Below are positions 38,844 through 48,859 of a DNA stretch of 64,000 nucleotides, piece after piece; the stretch's first letter is position 1; every line of letters starts with the position of its first letter. The position numbers and the translations under genes were made by a program. The notes under the pieces are model-generated. The model searched no databases, was not told the origin of the DNA, and worked only from the letters and a program-made list of their open reading frames with translations. Origin of the DNA: Saprospiraceae bacterium (GTDB taxonomy: Bacteria; Bacteroidota; Bacteroidia; Chitinophagales; Saprospiraceae); assembly GCA_016714085.1 (NCBI GenBank), contig JADJNW010000014.1, forward strand, positions 1 through 64,000, in the 5' to 3' direction.

Positions 38844-39984
38844 ATGAATACCATCAGCCGCTATATCACCATTGGCTTATCCGTACTCGCCGCTGTTTTT
38901 TTGATTTATACCTTCAGCGATATTGTGATGTTCGTCATTATATCTTGGGTGTTATCGATGTTGGGGCAGCCACTCATGCGTGTTTTTCGAACCTACTTGC
39001 GCATTGGCAGATTTCGAGCAGGCAAAAGCGTAAGTGCGGTGCTGGTTTTATTATGCTTCATTATTGTTTTATTGAGTGTATTGTTGCTTTTTGTACCCTT
39101 GGTGATACAAGAAGCCGATGCTTTGGCAAATCTAGATTATAATGCTATCGGCAAATCGCTGGAAGCGCCATTGCAGCAATTCAACAATTGGCTAGTTCAA
39201 TACGGAATCGTCACCGAAAATCCTCCTCCCGAGCAAATGGTCAAAGACGCGCTCATGACCGTCCTCAATTTCAGTAGTATCAGCTCTTTTTTTGGGTCTT
39301 CTTTATCGGTCGTAAGTAATTTTCTAATAGGCTTTTTTTTCAATTGTATTTATCACCTTCTTTTTTTTGAGAGAACCAGGGCTATTTTTCAACTTCATGG
39401 TAGCCTTAGTGCCTGCAAAGCACGAGCAACAAATACGAGATGTATTAAACGACATCAGCACGATGCTCACGCGTTATTTCGGGGGCGTTGCTTTGCAGAT
39501 TTTTCTCATTGCAGTCTATGTCTCGATTTTTCTATCCATATTAGGTGTAAAAAATGCTATTTTAATTGGTTTTTTCGCAGCGCTCATGAACCTGATTCCC
39601 TATCTCGGCCCGGCGCTGGGCGGGGGCATTGGCATTTTGATTTCTGTTTCTGCCAATTTGGATGCGGATTTCACCACTGTGATTTTGCCAATGATGATAA
39701 AGGTACTGGTCGTTTTCTGGACGGTGCAAATGCTGGATAATTATTTCCTAACGCCTTACATTTTTTCCAGCACAGTGCTTGCGCATCCTTTAGAGATTTT
39801 TATTACCATTCTGGTCGGCGCTAAGATTGGAGGCGTAGTGGGTATGGTATTGGCGATTCCGGCTTATACCGTGCTGCGCGTGGTGGCGCGTGAGTTTTTG
39901 AGTCGGTTTAAAATTGTAAAACGTATTACTGGAAGGTTAGACGAGGCGATTCCTGATGACAAGGTGAAAAACCAAAATGAGTAA
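38844..39984 (+). CDS. AI-2E family transporter, frameshift in a T8 run
   Basis: A membrane protein with about eight helices of the AI-2E (TqsA/YdiK/PerM) family. The first part runs to FLIGFFF and then leaves the frame. The second part should begin IVFITFFFLREPGLFFNFM and contains ALMNLIPYLGPALGGGIG and the C-terminal VLAHPLEIFITILVGAKIGG block typical of the family. The break is in eight T at 39333-39340; seven T restores one protein of about 379 residues. Members export small molecules or ions. The 3' end overlaps mnmE by 8 nt. Confidence 0.85.
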
Positions 39985-41719
39985 GATGTTTTACGCGCAG
40001 CATAATCTAAAAGACACCATCGTAGCCTTGGCGACACCGCCAGGAATAGGCGCAATCGGCGTGATTCGCCTATCGGGAGAAGACGCCATTTTTATTGTGG
40101 ATCAAGTATTTCAGGGTAAGGATTTGAACCTGCAAGCCTCCCACACCATCCATTTCGGTACCATTAAAGAAGAAGAGCATTTGATCGACGAAGTGCTGGT
40201 TTCTTTATTTGTAGCGCCCAAATCTTATACAGGCGAAAACGTAGCGGAAGTTTCCTGTCACGGTTCTCCTTATATCATTCAGCAACTCATTCAGATATTT
40301 ATCAAAAAAGGTGCGCGACTGGCGCAGCCCGGAGAGTTTACTTTGCGCGCCTTTTTGAATGGGCGCATGGATTTATCGCAAGCCGAAGCCGTCGCAGATT
40401 TAATTGCCTCGGAATCGGAGTCCTCCCACGCGGTCGCAATGCAACAGATGCGCGGCGGTTTCAGCAATGAAATTAAGCATTTGAGAGAAGAGCTGATCCA
40501 TTTTGCCAGCATGATCGAATTAGAATTAGACTTCGGAGAAGAAGACGTCGAGTTCGCTAACCGCGATGATTTGAAAAAACTCATTATAAAAATCCAAAAA
40601 CTTATTTATACCCTTGTCCAATCCTTTCAATTAGGCAACGTTATCAAAAACGGCGTCAGCACGGTCATTGCAGGCCGCCCCAATGCCGGAAAGTCCACCT
40701 TGCTCAATGCTTTATTAAACGAAGAGCGCGCTATCGTCAGCGAGATATAAGTAACGACCCGCGACACACTCGAAGAGGTTTTGAACATAAAAGGTATCCA
40801 CTTTCGCCTAATCGACACTGCCGGTGTCCGTGAAGCACAAGACCAGATCGAAGCCATCGGCGTAGAAAAGACACTGCAAAAGATTCAGCAATCGGCGCTA
40901 CTGGTTTATGTATTTGACGTGATCAAAACCCCACCGGAAGAAGTGCATAAAGACTTGGAAAAGCTCGTCCATCCAGGAGTCCAGTTGTTGGTTGTAGCCA
41001 ATAAAATGGATTTAAACCCTTATGCAAAGGTAGAGCACTATTTGGAAGTGGGAAGTGGGAGGTTGGAAATGGGAGGTTGGAAGTGGGAAGTGGGAACTGG
41101 AGAAGTAGAATTTGGAAAGGAGAATTCAGAAATGAAAAATATCGATTCTGATATGAGAAATGCCAATTCTCACGTAGGAAATATCGATTCTCAAATAAAA
41201 AACCCCGATTCTGATGAAAAAAATATCGATTCTACTATTGAAACTGGCAATTCTCATAAAAGAACAGACGATTCTTTGAATGAAATAAGCGATTCTGACT
41301 ATAAAACAGAGAATGCCTATGCCGGAAATGATAAATCAGAAACAGGAAATATCCTCCTATCCCCCTCACCCGCCGAAGCCTTAGCGAAGGAGGGCATCAC
41401 CCGCAACAACTTTGTCCCTATTTCTGCAATCAATCAAATGAATATCGAGTACCTCAAGGAAAAACTTTACGAAACCGCCCTTTCTGGCAAGGTCAATCTG
41501 GAAAGTACCGTTGTAACAAACGCCCGCCATTACGAAGCCTTGCAAAAAGCCTCGGAAGCCCTGAATACCGCCTTGGAGGGTTTGAATTCTGGTATCACCG
41601 GCGATTTTTTAGCGATGGATATTCGCCGCGCACTGGCGTATCTAGGCGAAATAACAGGGGAAGTTGGAGTGGAAGATTTATTAGAGCATATTTTCTCGAA
41701 GTTCTGTATCGGAAAGTAA
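39977..41719 (+). CDS. mnmE: tRNA modification GTPase MnmE, in-frame TAA and large insertion
   Basis: MnmE with MnmG installs the 5-carboxymethylaminomethyl group on wobble U34 of some tRNAs. The N-terminal folate domain begins DTIVALATPPGIGAIGVIRLSG. The G domain has P-loop GRPNAGKSTL, then IVSEI, a TAA at 40748-40750, and VTTRD where the G2 loop should read GTTRD; DTAG (G3) and NKMD (G4) follow in frame. Between G4 and the G5-like PISA lies an insertion of about 110 residues coded by purine-rich repeats, eleven 21-nt units and a palindrome (41043-41400). The C-terminus FSKFCIGK with the catalytic Cys is intact. Without the TAA the protein is about 580 residues. Confidence 0.9.
41043..41118 (+). 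repeat. Purine-rich GGAAGTGGGA tandem motif in mnmE
   Basis: At least six degenerate copies of GGAAGTGGGA or GGAGGTTGGAA follow one another inside the mnmE frame and encode a Gly/Trp/Glu-rich segment. The strand bias is extreme, with almost no C. Such runs are more like intergenic repeat DNA than coding sequence. Confidence 0.75.
41120..41347 (+). repeat. 21-nt periodic repeat array in mnmE
   Basis: Eleven consecutive 21-nt units with the best-conserved core CGATTCT or CAATTCT, one per unit from 41138 at steps of exactly 21 nt. Each encodes seven residues of pattern N-x-(D/N)-S-x-x-(K/R/E), for example NIDSDMR and NIDSQIK. The last two units are degenerate. It lies in frame between the G4 and G5 motifs of MnmE. 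Confidence 0.85.
41363..41394. repeat. Palindromic element in mnmE
   Basis: Arms CCCTC (41363-41367) and GAGGG (41390-41394) with an inner CGC/GCG pair enclose CCGAAGCCTTA. It ends the insertion inside mnmE and encodes SPAEALAKEG. It resembles the CTCCC-GGGAG palindromes in hisC and hisB. Confidence 0.6.
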
Positions 41720-41725
41720 ATGATA

Positions 41726-42777
41726 TCATTCCTTATTCGCTAATTGCCCGCAAGCGGCGTCAATATCCTTGCCACGGCTGCGGCGCACGGTCACCATTAC
41801 GTTATGATCTCTGAGGTATTGCGCAAATGCATCGATCTTGTGCTCGGTGGCCTTTAGAAAGGGCGCTCCGTCAATGGGATTGTATTCTATAATATTCACG
41901 CGAACAGGGAAACGTTTGCAGAGTTTCAATAAATTCTTGGCATCTTCTATGTTGTCATTGAAGTTCTGAAAAGCAATATATTCGTAGCTGATGCGGTTAC
42001 CCGTTTGATTGTAAAAATATTCCAGGGCTTCCATTAAAGCGGCGAGGTTGTTCTGCTCGTTGATTGGCATGATGTCATTGCGCTTCTCATCGTCCGCCGC
42101 GTGCAAGGATAGGTCAGATTGAATTTCACGCCATCGTCTGCTAACTTCTTGATCATCTTGGCAATACCTGCCGTACTGACCGTAATACGCTTGGGGGACA
42201 TATTCAAACCCTCGGGGGACGTGATATATCCTACACTTTCCAATACATTTTTGTAAGCTAACAGTGGTTCGCCCATACCCATATAAACGATATTGGTAAG
42301 GGGATGCCCAAATACCTCCAATGATTGCTGATTGACCAGGAGAACCTGATCAAAAATCTCGGCGGCGTCGAGGTTGCGCAGGCGGCTCATACGTCCCGTG
42401 GCGCAGAATTTGCAGGTAAGACTGCAGCCCACCTGGCAAGAGACACAGACCGTGTAGCGATTGTCTTCCGGCACAGGAATCAGCACCGATTCTATCAAAT
42501 GCCCATCGTGTAAGCGAAAGCGCGACTTGATGGTGCCATCGGCACTGAGTTGTTCTTTATCTAATGAAATAGCGTTGATTGTAAAAGCTTCCGATAGCTT
42601 TTGCCGTAAGGGTTTGGAGAGATTGGTCATCAAATCGAAGGAATGCGCGCCTTTTTGCCACAGCCATTCATATATCTGTTTCGCACGAAAACGCGGCTCA
42701 CCCCAATCTTGAAGCGCAGCTTCTAAATCTTGTTTATTAATTAGTCGAATATCTCTTTTTACTACTATTTCCTCCAT
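41726..42777 (-). CDS. rlmN: 23S rRNA/tRNA adenine C2-methyltransferase RlmN, frameshifted
   Basis: A radical-SAM methyltransferase for A2503 of 23S rRNA and A37 of some tRNAs. The N-terminal part has the cluster motif CSLTCKFC and GMGEPLLAYKNV. Frame is lost at KFNLT; adding one C in the GG/CC pair at 42112-42113 gives LSLHAADDEKRNDIMPINEQNN, the expected continuation. The second catalytic Cys is in DIDAACGQLANKE. The repaired protein is about 350 residues, the normal size. It converges on mnmE with a 6-nt gap. Confidence 0.92.
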
Positions 42778-42792
42778 TTCTCCTTATTCCTA

Positions 42793-43686
42793 TTATTTCA
42801 ATGGCTTTACTTTATAACCCTCCTGCCGTAATAGCGCTATAACGCCTTGCTTGCCACCTAAATGCCCGGCACCTACTGCAAAAAAAGTAGGATTTGTTGT
42901 CATCATTTTTGCCATCACAGGTATCCAGTTTTTGTTGCGTTTCACGAGCAACAAGTCTTCGTATTGTGCAATACTGCCATCGCCTTCGAGCATTTTTTGC
43001 AAACCGTTGAGGTCTTGTTTTTTGTACAATTCTACTAATTGATCAAACTGATCATCCCCTTCTTTGCCGGATTTGATACTTTCCACCAGCATTTCTGCTT
43101 GTGCTTCATAAGGAATACTGTCGAACATACTCATTTGAAATTCAGCAGTTTCCAAGCCAGCAACTGGCTTTTCTTGTGCTTTAGCCAATTTCATCAACTC
43201 GATTTCATAAGAAACCATTTCACCATTGGATTGCATTTCGCTCATGTCACCCGCGCCCATCGCCGAGAGAAACATTGGCTTGATGCGCTCCAGCATCATC
43301 AAAGGCAGCCCTATTTCATCGAAATGGGCTTTCACGAGTTTATAATCCTCCTCACTCACCAAGTCGCGCAGGGTTTTTCCATCCGCCATAAAAGCTTTCA
43401 TCATCAAGGGCATCAGCACCGAGAAGTCGCTCATTTCCTCCATATTGATCTCGAAAGCTATTTGCTGAGTCTTGCTCAAAGAAGATTTGGTAATATCTGT
43501 CAGGATAAAATCCTTTTTATTGATCATGTGAATGGTGCCAAACAAGTAGGAAGGTTGCTTTAAATCTTTGCCACTGATTTCCCAAAGCAACGAATTCTCT
43601 TCTGTGCTCACAGCAGCAGACGGCTGTGCAAATGCCTGGAAAAGCAAGCTGAGGGTCAAACTCAAAAATGAAAGAAGATGCTTCAT
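42793..43686 (-). CDS. TraB/GumN family protein, secreted
   Basis: A 297-residue protein with a signal peptide (1-20, ending FAQ). The mature part begins with LLWEISGKDLKQPSYLFGTIHM, the first conserved motif of the TraB/GumN group (GT-H), and ends with FFAVGAGHLGGKQGVIALLRQ, the second (GxxH). The family is related to Tiki-like metalloproteases; activity is not shown for most members. It may be cotranscribed with the DUF3137 gene upstream. Confidence 0.88.
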   Translation of the reverse strand: MKHLLSFLSLTLSLLFQAFAQPSAAVSTEENSLLWEISGKDLKQPSYLFGTIHMINKKDFILTDITKSSLSKTQQIAFEINMEEMSDFSVLMPLMMKAFMADGKTLRDLVSEEDYKLVKAHFDEIGLPLMMLERIKPMFLSAMGAGDMSEMQSNGEMVSYEIELMKLAKAQEKPVAGLETAEFQMSMFDSIPYEAQAEMLVESIKSGKEGDDQFDQLVELYKKQDLNGLQKMLEGDGSIAQYEDLLLVKRNKNWIPVMAKMMTTNPTFFAVGAGHLGGKQGVIALLRQEGYKVKPLK

Positions 43687-43692
43687 GTTTTT

Positions 43693-44634
43693 CTAAATTT
43701 TTTGATCAAATTCATGAACAATTCGCAGTACCAAATTGATGTCGCGCATAAATTCCAACACGAGATCGTAGCTCAGGTTCGAGCGTAAGATATAAGGTTC
43801 TAAAAGGTCTTTTGGTTGCGTAATCGCCACATAAAAATCCTGATTATGAAATGAAAAATAGATATTCTTTTTCGTCTGATGGTAATAACGCAGAATTGCT
43901 TCTTGCATCGTATCGGGTAGAATGCCTTCCACGTAGGTGTTTGGCGTGGCATAAGTCATAAATAAATCCTTGAATTCAGGATTGTTGATTTCGTGATCGG
44001 CATTGATTCCTTTGTACTTCTCGCTGGTAAACTGCTTGATCGCGCGCGTCAAGTATTGCCGTTGTTCTCGTGGCCATACGACTATGCGCCCTTTTATTGG
44101 TGCGGTAAATTTTGCGTGCAAAAAAACACCTTTAAATACGTCATCCAAATCGTTGCGTACCGGCGAAATTTCTTTTGCACTCAATTCGCATAATTCAAAT
44201 TCGATCTCACCAATTCTGCCCTTAATCGCATCTTCCGCTACATAATATTGTGCTTGTGTCACAAAGATACCACTTTGCAGGAATTCATCTTTCGAAAGTC
44301 CACCTTCGGCATCATAAGACAAGGGAAAATTGGCATCGAAATTTGGCCCATTATCAATAAAATCAAGCAATAAATCTACTACATTAGGCTTGAAGGTGTT
44401 TCTAAACCGCCGAACCTGCCAAAACAAAAAACCAATAAAAATGACATGCGGAATCGTAAGCATCAGTGTCACAACCCAAATACCTAAATACAACTCGAAA
44501 ACAATCATGACCGCCAATATCACAAAAGATAGTCCCAGCAAAGCCACCAAACGCAGGCGCTGCCGCTCCATACGCAGCAATTCCGGATAAATCGTATGAT
44601 TGTAGAAAAAACGAAATTCTTCGAGTCGTTCCAT
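43693..44634 (-). CDS. DUF3137 family membrane protein
   Basis: A protein of about 313 residues with two adjacent helices near residues 35-80 (LLGLSFVILAVMIVFELYLG and VTLMLTIPHVIFIGFLFW) and a long soluble C-terminal part. I prefer the start MERLEEFRFFY at 44634; an ATG at 44658 adds eight residues. The pattern fits DUF3137, a family often next to LemA genes, though no lemA is seen here. Function unknown. Confidence 0.8.
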   Translation of the reverse strand: MERLEEFRFFYNHTIYPELLRMERQRLRLVALLGLSFVILAVMIVFELYLGIWVVTLMLTIPHVIFIGFLFWQVRRFRNTFKPNVVDLLLDFIDNGPNFDANFPLSYDAEGGLSKDEFLQSGIFVTQAQYYVAEDAIKGRIGEIEFELCELSAKEISPVRNDLDDVFKGVFLHAKFTAPIKGRIVVWPREQRQYLTRAIKQFTSEKYKGINADHEINNPEFKDLFMTYATPNTYVEGILPDTMQEAILRYYHQTKKNIYFSFHNQDFYVAITQPKDLLEPYILRSNLSYDLVLEFMRDINLVLRIVHEFDQKI

Positions 44635-44801
44635 ATTTGCAATCCTGCGAAATATCAAATTTAGAAAAAGCCTTTCAATCCTTGCTTTTTTACGTACAAC
44701 CTTTTTCAGATTCCACCTTTCTTTAAAAAGATAAAAGCGATTCGCTTTCGTTGCATGGGTTCGTAAAACCTTGTTTTAGTTTTGATTATCGTAAAACAAA
44801 A

Positions 44802-44832
44802 TTGCTTGCTTTTACAAAAAAATGTAACTTTG
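44802..44832 (+). promoter_or_regulatory. Bacteroidota-type promoter of the bamD operon
   Basis: TTG at 44802-44804 and TAACTTTG at 44825-44832 are separated by 20 nt and match the -33/-7 consensus of the Bacteroidota primary sigma factor. The predicted start point falls a few bases before the ATG at 44840, so the transcript would have almost no leader. Confidence 0.7.
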
Positions 44833-44839
44833 CATCCCT

Positions 44840-45634
44840 ATGAAAAATCCTATTTTTCGATTGCTTGGTATTTTGGTTGTTCTTGCACTGTTGTTGGCTT
44901 CTTGCAAAAGTGAATTTGAGCGTATTCGCGCCAGCGGCGATGTGCAGGTAATCTACGAAAAAGCAAATGCTTACTACGAAGAAAAAGAATATCAAAAAGC
45001 ACAAACGCTTTATGAATTGATTATCAGTAGTTTCAGAGGAAGGCCGGAGGCAGAGGAAATTTATTACAAATACGCCTATACCTATTATTATTTAGAACAA
45101 TATCTGTTGGCTGCTTATTACTTTAAAAATTTTTCGCAAACCTATACAAATAGCGCCTCGCGAGAAGAAGCGGATTTTATGACAGCGTATTCTAATTATC
45201 AATTATCGCCGACTTTTCGATTGGATCAAACCTATACCAATAAAGCGATTGATGAGTTTCAGTTGTTTGTGAATACCTATCCGCGTAGTGAGCGTGTAGA
45301 GGAATGCAACAAACTCATTGATCAAATGCGGGCCAAATTGGAACGTAAAGTTTTCGAAACGGGTAAACTTTATTTCGATATGCGACTTTATCAATCGGCG
45401 ACCCATGTATTCGAAAATTTGTTGAAAGATTATCCCGAGACAAAAAACGGTGAAGAAACGCGTTATATGATCGTTCGTTCAGCGTATTTGCTGGCGCAGA
45501 ACAGTGTGGTGGACAAGCAGTTAGAGCGCTATCAGGAAGCTAAAGAACAAGCCGATAAGTTTTTGCAGCGCTATCAGAATAGCGCCTATGATAAAGAAGT
45601 AAATAGTATTCAAACTGATTCGTCAAAAAAATAA
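44840..45634 (+). CDS. bamD: Outer-membrane assembly lipoprotein BamD
   Basis: A 264-residue lipoprotein: the signal ends LLASC with Cys22. The rest is TPR repeats (YEKANAYYEEKEYQKAQTLYELI, YYFKNFSQTYTNS, FENLLKDYPETKNGEETRY). BamD is the essential TPR partner of BamA in folding outer-membrane proteins. It heads the Bacteroidota gene string bamD-rpoZ-coaBC-DUF4835. Confidence 0.94.
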   Translation: MKNPIFRLLGILVVLALLLASCKSEFERIRASGDVQVIYEKANAYYEEKEYQKAQTLYELIISSFRGRPEAEEIYYKYAYTYYYLEQYLLAAYYFKNFSQTYTNSASREEADFMTAYSNYQLSPTFRLDQTYTNKAIDEFQLFVNTYPRSERVEECNKLIDQMRAKLERKVFETGKLYFDMRLYQSATHVFENLLKDYPETKNGEETRYMIVRSAYLLAQNSVVDKQLERYQEAKEQADKFLQRYQNSAYDKEVNSIQTDSSKK

Positions 45635-45646
45635 ATCAACTTAATA

Positions 45647-46045
45647 ATGTCGGATATCAAAAATAAGGTTCAGGGACTGGATCCCAACGTTAGGGCACGC
45701 GATGTAAAAGGCATGGCGGCTACTACGGGCAACATTTATGAAACCTTGGCTATCATTACCAAGCGTGCTAAGCAACTTAATGTAGAGTTGAAGCACGAGT
45801 TGCACAACAAATTGGATGAGTTTGCGGTGTCGAGCGAAACGATTGAAGAAATCAACGAGAATAAAGAGCAAATCGAGATTTCCAAGTTTTATGAGCGCTT
45901 GCCGAATCCTGTGATTATCGCTACAGAAGAATACCTGAATGGCGATTTGTATTATCGTTATAATAAAAATAATAGAAAGAAACCACAGAATTTATATGCT
46001 TCGCAGGTTTTCAGAGCCTGCGAAGCGTGTACTGTAACCCAATGA
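45647..46045 (+). CDS. rpoZ: RNA polymerase omega-like subunit with palindrome-derived tail
   Basis: A 132-residue protein of the Bacteroidota omega/Rpb6-like family, which stabilises RNA polymerase. The core has GNIYETLAIITKRAKQLN and ATEEYLNGDLYYRYN. The family usually ends a few residues after the KKP motif, but here a 29-nt perfect inverted repeat (45998-46026) continues the frame and adds about 18 residues (NLYASQVFRACEACTVTQ). The stop overlaps the start of coaBC, so expression is coupled. Confidence 0.9.
   Translation: MSDIKNKVQGLDPNVRARDVKGMAATTGNIYETLAIITKRAKQLNVELKHELHNKLDEFAVSSETIEEINENKEQIEISKFYERLPNPVIIATEEYLNGDLYYRYNKNNRKKPQNLYASQVFRACEACTVTQ
45998..46026. repeat. Palindromic repeat in the 3' end of rpoZ
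   Basis: Perfect 10-bp arms GCTTCGCAGG (45998-46007) and CCTGCGAAGC (46017-46026) around a 9-nt loop. It is translated as the C-terminal tail of the omega subunit. The sequence looks like a dispersed repeat, not a part of the gene family. Confidence 0.8.
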
Positions 46046-47242
46046 CAAACCTGAGAGGTAAAAAAATACTATTGGGTATAACCGGTAGTATTGCTGCATA
46101 CAAAGCTGCTTTTCTGACACGCTTGTTAGTCAAATCAGGCGCTGAGGTGAAAGTCCTGATGACCAAAGCTGCTACTACTTTCATTACACCACTTACCCTT
46201 TCTACTTTATCCAAAAATCCTGTTTTTACGGAAGTCGCTTCTGAAGAAAGCTGGAACAACCACGTAGAGCTTGGGCTTTGGGCTGATGCTATGGTGATTG
46301 CGCCTTTGACGGCAACCACTTTGGCAAAACTGGCGTATGGCATTAGCGATAATATTGTTGTAGCCACTTATTTATCAGCACGTTGCCCCGTATTCTTTGC
46401 GCCGGCTATGGATGTGGATATGTGGCATCACCCTACTACGCAAGAAAATGTAAAACGGTTGCAAGGTTTTGGAAATCAATTGATTCCCGTGGAGCATGGC
46501 GAACTTGCCAGTGGACTCGTAGGCGAAGGGCGTATGGCTGAGCCGGAACATATCGTAGTTTTTTTGAATGATTTTTTTGGAAAAAAACAGGATTTTCAAA
46601 ATAAAAAAGTGCTGATAACCGCTGGTCCGACTTACGAACCCATTGATCCCGTGCGATTTATTGGCAATCGTTCTTCCGGCAAAATGGGGTAGCTATCGCA
46701 GATGCTGCCGCCGATCGTGGCGCAGCGGTTATCTTGATTTTAGGCCTTCCAAACATTCACCGTCTCATCAAAATGTGAAGTTGATTAAAGTCGAAACTGC
46801 CCAGGAGATGTACGAGGCTGCACTTACGAATTTTCCAACGGCAGATATTGCTATTCTGGCGGCGGCTGTTTCGGATTATCGCCCTAAGGAAGCTGCTACT
46901 CAAAAGATGAAGCGCAAAGGAGAAAGCTTAACGATTGAATTGATTGAAAATCCTGACATTGCAGCTACTTTGGGTAAACAAAAATACAATGGGCAATTAC
47001 TCATTGGCTTTGCTTTGGAAACGAACGACGAAGAGGAAAACGCGAAAAACAAATTGACAAAGAAGAACTTTGATTTGATTGTGTTAAATTCGTTGAACGA
47101 TCCCGGAGCTGGTTTTGACCACAACACAAATAAAATAAGCATTATCGGCAAAGACAATAAGTTGAAAAAATTTGAGTTAAAGTCCAAAAACGCTGTCGCA
47201 GAAGACATTTTGACGGAAATTGCTTTGATAATGGAAAAATAA
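46042..47242 (+). CDS. coaBC: CoaBC phosphopantothenoylcysteine decarboxylase/synthetase, two frameshifts
   Basis: The bifunctional enzyme that joins cysteine to phosphopantothenate and decarboxylates it in coenzyme A synthesis, an essential step. The CoaC half begins RGKKILLGITGSIAAYKAAF and has PAMDVDMW and GEGRMAEPE. The CoaB half begins VLITAGPTYEPIDPVRFIGNRSSGKMG. One G is missing in the G run at 46686-46689 and one C at 46745-46746. Between them the third frame reads VAIADAAADRGAAVILILG, and after them PSKHSPSHQNVKLIKVETA. With both repaired the protein is about 400 residues. Two separate losses in one essential gene argue for sequence error. The start MTNLRGKK overlaps the rpoZ stop. 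Confidence 0.93.
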
Positions 47243-47249
47243 AATCGCA

Positions 47250-48149
47250 ATGAGGAAACTATTTGCAATCGGCGCGCTACTAATTACTTTTCAAATTTCA
47301 CAAGCGCAAGAATTAAATACGACGGTAAAAATCAACGTCCAAAAACTGCAAACCGTTGATCCTAAGGTGTTTCAAACACTAGAACAGAGCTTTCGGGAAT
47401 TTATGAACAGTAAAAAGTGGACGGAAGATTATTATTAAACCACTGAACGCATCAATTGCAATATTTTGCTCACCATTCAGGAAGAAACTTCGCCTACGAG
47501 TTTTAAAGCAGAGCTTGCTATTCAGGCTTCTCGCCCAATCTATAATAGTTCTGAAGAAACCGTTCTTTTTAATCATATTGATCGGGATATTACTTTCATT
47601 TATGAGCAGTATCAACCCTTGATTTTCAGTCGCAATAGCTTCAATGACAATCTTTCGCATGTGCTTTCATTTTATGCCTATATCATAATAGGCATGGATT
47701 ATGATAGTTTTTCACTGTTGGGTGGTGAGAAATATTTCCAGACAGCCCAGGAAATTATGAATAGCGTACCTGAAAACGCTGCTGCTGCCAATAAAGGCTG
47801 GCGCTCGCTCGATGGCAACCGCAATCGCTATTGGATTATCGAAAATATTTTGTCCCCGCGTGTGCGCCCTTACCGCGAAGCGATCTACGAATATCACCGC
47901 CAGGCGCTCGATATTATGGTGGATGATGTGTCAAAAGGAAGAACGACGATCGTATCGGCACTTGAAAAAATTGCTAACGTCAATCAAGCTTATCCCAATT
48001 CGATGATCATACAAATGTTCAATAATACCAAATCCCAGGAAATTGTGGAGATTTTTAAACGCGGAACTTTGGCAGAGCAGGATAAAGTGATACAATTGAT
48101 GTCGAGAGTAGATCCGGCTAATGCTTCAAAATATAGGCAGATCAAATAA
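47250..48149 (+). CDS. DUF4835 (PorD-like) secreted protein, in-frame TAA
   Basis: A signal peptide (1-19, ending SQA) is followed by LNTTVKINVQKLQTVDPKVFQTLEQSFREFMN, the DUF4835 start. After KWTEDYY a TAA at 47436-47438 interrupts the frame, which continues TTERINCNILLTIQEETSPTSF to the normal end. Repaired length is about 299 residues. DUF4835 includes PorD, a periplasmic factor of the type IX secretion system, and the gene lies after coaBC in many Bacteroidota. Whether this member serves secretion is not shown. Confidence 0.88.
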
Positions 48150-48167
48150 TGGTATTTTAGCGCGATT

Positions 48168-48196
48168 GTGTTATGCTTCTGAGAACGCTATAACAC
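48168..48196 (+). terminator. Hairpin between DUF4835 and purN genes
   Basis: GTGTTAT (48168-48174) pairs with ATAACAC (48190-48196), plus an inner GC pair. No T tract follows, so it may be a processing site or repeat instead of a terminator. Confidence 0.45.
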
Positions 48197-48225
48197 TACA
48201 AGACCAAAACACCATCACACAATAA

Positions 48226-48792
48226 ATGAAAAACCTTGCTATTTTTGCCTCAGGCACAGGCACTAACGCGAAAAAAATTATTGAATATTTTCATACGAAT
48301 TCGCATATCAATGTACGTTTAGTAGTATCCAATAAGAAAGACGCCCCCGTATTAGGTATTGCCCAAGAAAACAACATCGAAACATTGGTGATCAATCGCC
48401 AGGACTTCTACGAAACAAAGCAGCTTTTGCAAGAATTACGCCAGCGAGAAATTGATTGGATTATCCTCGCAGGATTTCTCTGGTTGATACCAGATTACCT
48501 GGTAAAAGCGTTTGATAGAAAAATTATCAATATTCATCCTGCGTTGCTACCAAAGTACGGCGGCAAAGGGATGTACGGAATGCGAGTGCATGAAGCAGTT
48601 AAAGCAGCACATGAGCATGAATCAGGGATTACTATTCATTATGTGAATGAGCATTACGACAAAGGGAGTATTATTTTTCAGGAAAAATGTGTCCTGGAGC
48701 CGAATGATACGTCAGAAGATATAGCCCATAAAGTGCAGGCACTGGAACATCAATATTTTGCACCTGTAATTGAAAAATTATTGCAATCATAG
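48226..48792 (+). CDS. purN: Phosphoribosylglycinamide formyltransferase
   Basis: A 188-residue enzyme that formylates GAR with 10-formyl-tetrahydrofolate in purine synthesis. Motifs are SGTGTNA for phosphoribosyl binding, IINIHPALLPKYGGKGMYG with the catalytic Asn and His, and HYVNEHYDKG with the catalytic Asp. Length is normal. It lies in the bamD-DUF4835 string with a 76-nt gap. Confidence 0.93.
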   Translation: MKNLAIFASGTGTNAKKIIEYFHTNSHINVRLVVSNKKDAPVLGIAQENNIETLVINRQDFYETKQLLQELRQREIDWIILAGFLWLIPDYLVKAFDRKIINIHPALLPKYGGKGMYGMRVHEAVKAAHEHESGITIHYVNEHYDKGSIIFQEKCVLEPNDTSEDIAHKVQALEHQYFAPVIEKLLQS

Positions 48793-48859
48793 TGCTCATC
48801 TAATCAAGCGATTTTATATGAGAAAACTTTATCAATTCTATAAAACTAATCTAAAAGTC

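Noticed and set aside
39333..39340. Programmed frameshifting in the T8 run of the AI-2E transporter gene
   Set aside because: No stimulatory hairpin or reason for regulated synthesis is visible, and similar single-base breaks occur in many other genes of the window.
41120..41347. CRISPR-like array
   Set aside because: The units are 21 nt with a conserved core of about 7 nt and no spacers, and they form part of an open reading frame. No cas genes are present.
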